From the NCBI GenBank assembly GCA_937965785.1, contig CALCKT010000062.1, positions 62,001-126,000 on the forward strand: a DNA stretch of 64,000 bases. The letters run 5' to 3'. Shown one piece after another: positions 59,229 through 64,000 of the stretch. The stretch is from an uncultured Propionibacteriaceae bacterium (GTDB taxonomy: Bacteria; Actinomycetota; Actinomycetes; Propionibacteriales; Propionibacteriaceae). Position 1 is the first letter of the stretch; each line of letters starts with the position of its first letter. Position numbers and translations under genes: made by a program. The notes below the pieces were generated by a model. The model searched no databases. It worked only from the letters and a program-made list of their open reading frames with translations, and had not been told where the DNA came from.

Positions 59229-59555
59229 ATGACTGTTTTCGACTTGCTGGGGCGGGTTCCCGACGACTCGCGGGTGCTGGAGCTCGCGGAACCACTGGCC
59301 GCGCTCGACGCGGAGTTCCCGGGTCTCGCCCCCAAGGAGTATCGGGGGGAGCCGGGGCGGGCGCTGGACCACATTGAGGAGCAGCTGGCCGCCATCGTCC
59401 GGATCGAGGAGGAGATGGAACTGGTCCGGGTGGAGCTTCCCGCGGCGGAGGCCGACGCCGCCCTGGAGGCCCGGCAGCGACGCGGCAAATGGGTGCTGCT
59501 GGGGTTGCTGGCGGGGATCGTGCTGCTGGTCGTGATCGGGCAGGGGCTGCTGTGA
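59229..59555 (+). CDS. Small tail-anchored protein
   Basis: A 108-residue protein: a soluble helical part, with coiled coil about 48-85 (EEQLAAIVRIEEEMELVRVE), then one C-terminal hydrophobic helix (about 88-108, WVLLGLLAGIVLLVVIGQGLL), so it is tail-anchored with its bulk in the cytosol. ATG 59229 follows GTGGAGG. Its stop overlaps the FtsK-like gene's GTG by 4 bp. No family is recognised. Confidence 0.65.
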   Translation: MTVFDLLGRVPDDSRVLELAEPLAALDAEFPGLAPKEYRGEPGRALDHIEEQLAAIVRIEEEMELVRVELPAAEADAALEARQRRGKWVLLGLLAGIVLLVVIGQGLL

Positions 59556-62251
59556 ACGCCCGGGCCAGACTGGCGCAGCTGCGAGCCGCCCTGCAGGACG
59601 GAACCAACCGGATCCGCGACCACTACGCCGTCTCCCGCGGCGCGCTGATCAGCCACCTTGCCGAGACCAAGGAGGTGACCACCGACCTCGGCCGCCGCAT
59701 CCGGGACCTGGCCCGGGCCGGCCGCCCCGAGGAGTACGACCACGGGGACTCCGTCCGCTGGGACGACTGGCACCCTGCCTCGCGGCTCCCCGCCGAACTC
59801 AGGATCGGCAGGACCAGCGTGGGAGGTTTCGACGACCTGCCCGCCACCGTCCCGGTTTTCACCGGCCGCATCGTCATCCTGACCAGCGAGGACGAGTCCG
59901 CCGCCCGGCATGCCCATGACGTCCTGCGGGGGCTGGCGGTGCGGTTCGCCGCGGCGATGGGCCGCGACGTCGTCCTGCACTTCATCGACCCGTTCCGGGA
60001 GGGCCATGGTTTCCCCGAACGCCCCCTGCTGCCCGGAGTGGCGGCCCGCAGCATCGACGCCGTCGCCGACCTTAAAGCTGCCTTCGAGGCCGCCCACGCC
60101 GACTCGCAGGGTGACGGGAATCCCCGCCGTCACGTCGTTTTCGCCATGGATTACCCGCGCGGTTTCTCCCACCAGGCCGTGCAATACCTCGACCGCATCC
60201 CGCGGCTGCACAACGCGCAGCTCATCATCCACCACGACCTCACCGCCGCAGCCCCCACCTCAACCGACCTGAAGGTTGACCACCCCGTCGTCGTCGACGT
60301 GCGGGACGACGGCACCGCGACCGGGTGCTGGGGTTGCCTCGAGGCCGGGATCGACGCCCCACCGCCCGCATCCCTGACCGCCAGGATCGCCGAGGCCCTG
60401 CCGCAACGCAGGATCGTCAATCTCGGCTGGGGCGATGTCAACCCCACCGATCCCGCCACCTGGTGGGGTGGCGAGGCCCGCGGCGCCGCCGTCGCCCGGA
60501 TCGGCGCCGATGTCCATGACAACCCCATCGACCTGGTCATGGGCATAAACCCGGAGGGCCAGTCGCGCACCCACATGGTGATCGGCGGGACGCCGGGTTC
60601 CGGCAAGTCGGTGCTGCTGCACGTCATCATCACCAGTCTGGCCGCCCGCTACTCGCCCGACGAGGTGCAGTTCATCCTCATCGACGGCCGCGACGGTGCC
60701 GAGATGAAGTCGTACCGGCGGCTTCCCCACGCCCAGGCGGTGGCGATCCACACCCCGCGGGAACTCGCCGAGGGCGTCATCCGCGACATCCAGGCGGAGC
60801 TGGTCAGGCGCAACGGCCTGTTCGCCAGCAGAAACGTCCAGAACATCAACCAGCTTCCCAACGCCGCCCGTGGCGGGCTCGCGCGGCTCGTGGTGGTGAT
60901 CGACGAATACCAGGCCTACCTGCAGGACCACCGCGGCGACATCGAGAAGGTGTTGTGGGACATCGTCTCCCGCGGCCGGGCCGTCGGTATCCACCTGGTG
61001 CTGGCCTCGCAGCGTTTCCACGCCTCCGGGATGACCAACCGGGAGGCCCTGTTCGCCAACGTCGACACCCGCATCTCCTTGCGGATGGCGCAGGACACCA
61101 TCACCAACATCGCCGAATTCGACCAGTCGGGGCGCCGCCTGATTCTCGAACACTGCGAGAAAGCCGGCGATGTCGTGGTCAACACCAACCTGGGTGAGGC
61201 CCCGCACGTCGCGGGCCGGGTGGGTTTCCTGCCCGGCGACGAACTGACCCGCATCGTCGACGCACTCGCGGCACGGGGCGACGGACGGACCCCGCTGGTG
61301 CTCGACGGTCAGCAGGCCCCCGAGGCGGCGGAAAACCCCGCCCTGAAGGGGTTGGCGCGGATCCCCCGGGGTGAGGCGGTGACCTCCTGGGCGACGCGGT
61401 CGGCGGCTGAGGGGGGTCTCGGGGCGGCCAGCTGGCCCAGCCACGAGAACCCGGCCGCCTTCATCGCGGGCCGCACCATGACCATCCATGGCACGGCCCA
61501 CGCCGTCATCCGGCGCGCCGCGAAACAGAACGTCGCCGTGATCTGCGAACACCCGGAGGTGCTCGTCGGGGTGATGCAGACCGGCATCGCGACCTGGTCG
61601 CGCACCACGCAACCCGCAGGATTCTCGCTGTGGCTGCTCTCGAGGCTGCCCGCCCGCGCCGGCGACCCGTGGCGGGGTGCCCTCACCGACCAGTTGCAGC
61701 GGCTTCTCGCCGACGACGGCCACGGTTTCCGCCAAGCCACGAACGGGGCCCGGGCCGCGGAGCTGGTGGCCGAGGCCACCGCCCTGCTGGAGACGCGGGT
61801 CGCGATGGATGTCGACGCGCTGGCCGACGAGGACACCGTCGTTCTGGCGGCCGCCGGGCTGGAGCGGCTCCGCGAGTTCCAGAGCACCGAGGGGCGTTTC
61901 GGCCCGGAACCGGCCGAGGCCACCACCGCGCTGAAACGTCTCACCGAGACGGGACCGGCGTACGGCATCCACGTGGCCTGTGCGATGACTTCGCGGGCGG
62001 CCTGGAACCAAGTGTGGCCGGACAAGCAGATGAACCAGTTCACCCACCGCTTCTACGGCCAGCTGTCGGAAACCGACTCCCACGCCATCCTGGGCGACCA
62101 GCAGGGGCATCGCGTCGACAGCGACGACCTGATCGCCGGACCGACCCGGATGGGCTACGGCGACGCGACCACGGGGGCGGTGATCAGGTTCCTGCCCTAC
62201 ACCGCCGGCCCCGGTCTCAACGATGCGCTCACCAACCTCGGAAGGAGCTGA
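59552..62251 (+). CDS. FtsK/EccC-like translocase ATPase
   Basis: An 899-residue ATPase of the FtsK/SpoIIIE family. The N-terminal 330 residues form an unusual domain; the active ATPase has Walker A IGGTPGSGKSVLLHV (about 344-358), FILIDGRDGAEM and Walker B LVVVIDEYQAY (about 448-458). The C-terminal 280 residues look like a second, degenerate ATPase domain. There is no transmembrane segment, unlike FtsK or EccC. WXG100-like genes follow directly, the arrangement of ESX/type VII secretion, in which such ATPases recognise and move WXG100 substrates. Confidence 0.85.
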   Translation: MNARARLAQLRAALQDGTNRIRDHYAVSRGALISHLAETKEVTTDLGRRIRDLARAGRPEEYDHGDSVRWDDWHPASRLPAELRIGRTSVGGFDDLPATVPVFTGRIVILTSEDESAARHAHDVLRGLAVRFAAAMGRDVVLHFIDPFREGHGFPERPLLPGVAARSIDAVADLKAAFEAAHADSQGDGNPRRHVVFAMDYPRGFSHQAVQYLDRIPRLHNAQLIIHHDLTAAAPTSTDLKVDHPVVVDVRDDGTATGCWGCLEAGIDAPPPASLTARIAEALPQRRIVNLGWGDVNPTDPATWWGGEARGAAVARIGADVHDNPIDLVMGINPEGQSRTHMVIGGTPGSGKSVLLHVIITSLAARYSPDEVQFILIDGRDGAEMKSYRRLPHAQAVAIHTPRELAEGVIRDIQAELVRRNGLFASRNVQNINQLPNAARGGLARLVVVIDEYQAYLQDHRGDIEKVLWDIVSRGRAVGIHLVLASQRFHASGMTNREALFANVDTRISLRMAQDTITNIAEFDQSGRRLILEHCEKAGDVVVNTNLGEAPHVAGRVGFLPGDELTRIVDALAARGDGRTPLVLDGQQAPEAAENPALKGLARIPRGEAVTSWATRSAAEGGLGAASWPSHENPAAFIAGRTMTIHGTAHAVIRRAAKQNVAVICEHPEVLVGVMQTGIATWSRTTQPAGFSLWLLSRLPARAGDPWRGALTDQLQRLLADDGHGFRQATNGARAAELVAEATALLETRVAMDVDALADEDTVVLAAAGLERLREFQSTEGRFGPEPAEATTALKRLTETGPAYGIHVACAMTSRAAWNQVWPDKQMNQFTHRFYGQLSETDSHAILGDQQGHRVDSDDLIAGPTRMGYGDATTGAVIRFLPYTAGPGLNDALTNLGRS

Positions 62252-62253
62252 AC

Positions 62254-62517
62254 ATGGACGAGCTGCGCGAACAGCTACGGATCTTCCTGCCGGAACTGGA
62301 GGCCTTCACCCAGCACCTGCGGCAGGTCAACATCGCCCTGCGCGACGCGGAATCGGAACTGAGGGGGATCTGGGAGGACTCCTTCCAGAAAGGGTTCCAG
62401 GCCCAGGTGGCGGCGCTGACGGGTCCGCTCGACGACTTCGCCGAGAACGACGCACCCCGGTTCGTCGACTTCCTCGACGGCAAACGCATCCAGGTGGAAA
62501 GGTACTTCAATGGCTGA
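62254..62517 (+). CDS. WXG100-superfamily-like small helical protein
   Basis: An 87-residue two-helix protein (LRIFLPELEAFTQHLRQVNI, then IWEDSFQKGFQAQ turn, then a second helix) of the length and layout of WXG100/ESX proteins. The turn has W-E-D rather than W-x-G. A GGAAGGAG site precedes ATG 62254. It overlaps the next gene by 8 bp. Confidence 0.7.
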   Translation: MDELREQLRIFLPELEAFTQHLRQVNIALRDAESELRGIWEDSFQKGFQAQVAALTGPLDDFAENDAPRFVDFLDGKRIQVERYFNG

Positions 62518-62785
62518 CCCCTCGGTGGTGGCGGAGAAACTCAGGGGCTACCGCGATTCCCTCATGGCCCAGCGTCTCGCGGTCGCAGGCGCCTTCCACC
62601 ACCTCACCGTCGCCTATGCGCAACTGAAGAGCGTGTGGCGGGGCGAGGGCGCCAGGCAGTTCGAGGTGGAATGGGCCCGCGTCGAGGCCGCGTTCGACAC
62701 CTACGCGGAACGGATCTCGCCGCTGATCGAGCTCCTCGACCACCGCATCGACGTTCTGCGCGAACTGGATCGGGGCATGTCGTGA
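62510..62785 (+). CDS. WXG100-like protein
   Basis: A 91-residue helical hairpin with the signature turn VWRGEGARQFEVEW (W-R-G near residues 43-45), as in ESX substrates. The C-terminal helix ends RELDRGMS, a tail repeated at the end of the next protein (REMDRGMS). It is probably a paired substrate or structural partner of the FtsK-like ATPase. Confidence 0.78.
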   Translation: MADPSVVAEKLRGYRDSLMAQRLAVAGAFHHLTVAYAQLKSVWRGEGARQFEVEWARVEAAFDTYAERISPLIELLDHRIDVLRELDRGMS

Positions 62786-63570
62786 CGGAGCCGGCGGTGC
62801 TGGCCGGGAGGCTGCGCGAGTTCCGGGAACGGGTGATCGCGGCCCGGGCCGGGTCGAGTTCCCGCCTGGAACCGGCCCGGCTGGCGCAGCGGCAACTCGA
62901 CGACACCCTGAGTGTCCTGCGCGCCAACACCACCGGCTCGGGCAACGCCGCTGCGGAGACCGTGGCCCGTCTGGAGCGCGAGGAGAAGGCCCTCGACGAT
63001 GTCTCGGAGCGGGTGGCGGAAACCCGGGAACGGGCCGGAGGGGCGACGACCCGGGCCCGGCGGGTCCAGGAGGTCGTCGGTTTGATGACGCAGCGTTGCG
63101 CGGCCCGGCTGGCGGCCGCCGAGGCCGAGCTGCGACGGATCGACGCCGAGCTGCGCACCGCGGGCGGGAAACGCCGCGCACGGCTGCTGCGGCGCCGCGA
63201 ACGGGTGGTGGAGCTGGTCGAGGCGTGCGCCGCCGCGGTGGAGGCGTGCCGGGAAGCCGACCAGGCCGCGGGTCGCGCCCGGGCGGCCGCCGCCGAAGCC
63301 GAACGCGACACCGCCGTGGCGCAGGAGGAACACGCCGATGGGGCGGGACACCTGGAGCGGGCCCACGACTCCCGGCGGCTGGCGGATTCGGCGCTGTGGC
63401 AGGCCCGGCAGGCGACGACATCAGCGGAGGATCACGCCGCCGCGGCGCGAGAACAGTTGCGGGTCCAGGAACGGGCGTCGGGCCTGGTGGGGGAACGGGG
63501 AGTCGCGGCGGAGGCGTCGCTGGACGAGGTCGTCGAGATCCTGCGGGAAATGGATCGGGGCATGTCGTGA
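62782..63570 (+). CDS. Long coiled-coil protein with WXG-like tail
   Basis: A 262-residue, almost wholly helical, Ala/Arg/Glu-rich protein (RLEREEKALDDVSERVAETR, EAELRRIDAELRTAGGKRRA). It begins with GTG 62782, overlapping the preceding stop by 4 bp, and ends EILREMDRGMS like the preceding WXG protein. It may be a secreted rod-like substrate or a structural protein. No other family feature is visible. Confidence 0.65.
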   Translation: MTEPAVLAGRLREFRERVIAARAGSSSRLEPARLAQRQLDDTLSVLRANTTGSGNAAAETVARLEREEKALDDVSERVAETRERAGGATTRARRVQEVVGLMTQRCAARLAAAEAELRRIDAELRTAGGKRRARLLRRRERVVELVEACAAAVEACREADQAAGRARAAAAEAERDTAVAQEEHADGAGHLERAHDSRRLADSALWQARQATTSAEDHAAAAREQLRVQERASGLVGERGVAAEASLDEVVEILREMDRGMS

Positions 63571-64000
63571 ACGCAGGGGACACCGGGTTGCGGCGGGTGG
63601 CCGACGAGTTCCGCCGGGCCGGGGAGGAGCTGCGGCAGCACTGGGGCGACACCCGGGCCGACCGGTTCCGCGGCGAAAGGCTGGCACCTGTCCTGGAGGC
63701 CCTGGACCAGCAGCTGGCGGCCTCCGGTGCCCAGCAGGAACGGATCGTCGCCGCGGAGGAGACCAGCAACCTGGCGGGCCGGCACCTGGAGCGGGTCCGG
63801 GAGTCGCTGCGGGACTGCGACGAGGAAACCCGGCTGGCAGGCCGGGCCGCGGAGCGGGCGGAAGCGGCCGCAGGGGCCGGGCTGGGGGCCGCGGACCGCT
63901 GCGATGAGCAGTGCGACCTGGCCCGTCGGCTACTCGAGGAGGCCGCCGCCTGCGGTGTGCGCATCCCGATGTCTCGGGAGGCGATGGCGGAGGTCGGGAT
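63567..64000 (+). CDS. WXG-like coiled-coil protein, 3' truncated by window end
   Basis: GTG 63567 overlaps the preceding stop by 4 bp, and the frame is open to the end of the window (144 residues seen). The first hairpin (FRRAGEELRQHWGDTRADRF) places W-G at the WXG turn position, followed by a long helical, Ala/Arg/Glu-rich region. It resembles the two preceding products, so this looks like a run of related substrates. Confidence 0.6.
   Translation, partial: MNAGDTGLRRVADEFRRAGEELRQHWGDTRADRFRGERLAPVLEALDQQLAASGAQQERIVAAEETSNLAGRHLERVRESLRDCDEETRLAGRAAERAEAAAGAGLGAADRCDEQCDLARRLLEEAAACGVRIPMSREAMAEVG

Noticed and set aside
17510..64000. Type VI secretion, contractile injection or prophage
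   Set aside because: A ClpB-like ATPase and FHA/kinase/PP2C set recall T6SS regulation, but no sheath, tube, baseplate, VgrG, capsid or terminase genes are visible.

Overview
The window is GC-rich DNA (roughly two thirds G+C by eye) with short intergenic gaps, GTG starts and many 4-bp gene overlaps. This fits an actinomycete. A propionibacterial host is plausible (acetolactate decarboxylase, LPxTG remnant, WXG100/FtsK genes, several families of short intergenic repeats), but this is inference. No rRNA, tRNA, transposase, integrase, phage structural gene or CRISPR array was seen.

Left part (1 to about 17.5 kb), mixed housekeeping and accessory genes: a 5'-truncated NAD(P)-binding protein, acetolactate decarboxylase, a small low-GC membrane protein, a TerC-family protein, a lipoprotein class B penicillin-binding protein, a rhomboid protease with zinc-finger head, a YibE/F protein, two DUF4143-type ATPases each preceded by 22-23 bp tandem repeats, a SocA/Panacea-Doc toxin-antitoxin pair, a frameshifted surface beta-helix protein, a small membrane protein, a doubly frameshifted tetratricopeptide-like gene and a YbjN-like protein.

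Right part (about 17.5 kb to the end) reads as one large accessory system of about 35 genes in several transcription units. Units in order: (i) 22.1-17.5 kb minus, ending in a Ycf46-like AAA+ ATPase; (ii) 23.0-22.1 kb minus, a possible divergent sigma factor, with an unknown gene divergent to it; (iii) 33.5-24.5 kb minus, a small membrane protein, a secreted von Willebrand A protein, an 1145-residue tubulin/FtsZ-like GTPase and an 851-residue membrane protein; (iv) 34.6-33.8 kb, an HD-type alarmone hydrolase, and 36.8-34.7 kb, a membrane protein with an RCK-like core and a RyR domain; (v) 37.0-40.5 kb plus, an OmpA-like lipoprotein, two coiled-coil proteins and a membrane protein; (vi) 40.6-42.9 kb, two unknown genes; (vii) a zinc metallopeptidase (minus) and, divergent, a CxxCxGxG zinc protein, a DUF5663-like protein and a HerA/VirB4-type ATPase; (viii) a transmembrane Ser/Thr kinase at 47.5 kb, convergent with a minus operon (55.0-50.2 kb) of coiled-coil protein, ClpB-like AAA+, NrdG-like radical SAM protein, zinc-ribbon FHA protein and PP2C phosphatase; (ix) class II argininosuccinate synthase, a TIR-like protein and an unlisted 40-residue Cys-rich peptide, closed by a terminator; (x) a VbhA-Fic toxin-antitoxin pair; (xi) from 59.2 kb, a tail-anchored protein, an FtsK/EccC-like ATPase and WXG100-like proteins running off the end.

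The unifying observation is an 8-bp sequence, GTCCGTCA. It recurs nine times, by eye only between genes and only from 22 to 59 kb. In seven cases it lies 2-42 nt before a start codon and on that gene's strand. It behaves like a shared promoter element or operator joining kinase, phosphatase operon, tubulin operon, RyR protein, metallopeptidase, argG/TIR operon and FtsK/WXG operon into one regulon. A second shared promoter-like pattern (ACCCTGAARTCC-N11-ACCTA) precedes the genes at 37030 and 44446. The working model (inference) is a threonine-phosphorylation-controlled, NTPase-rich conflict or secretion system, with the TIR-like protein as possible effector.
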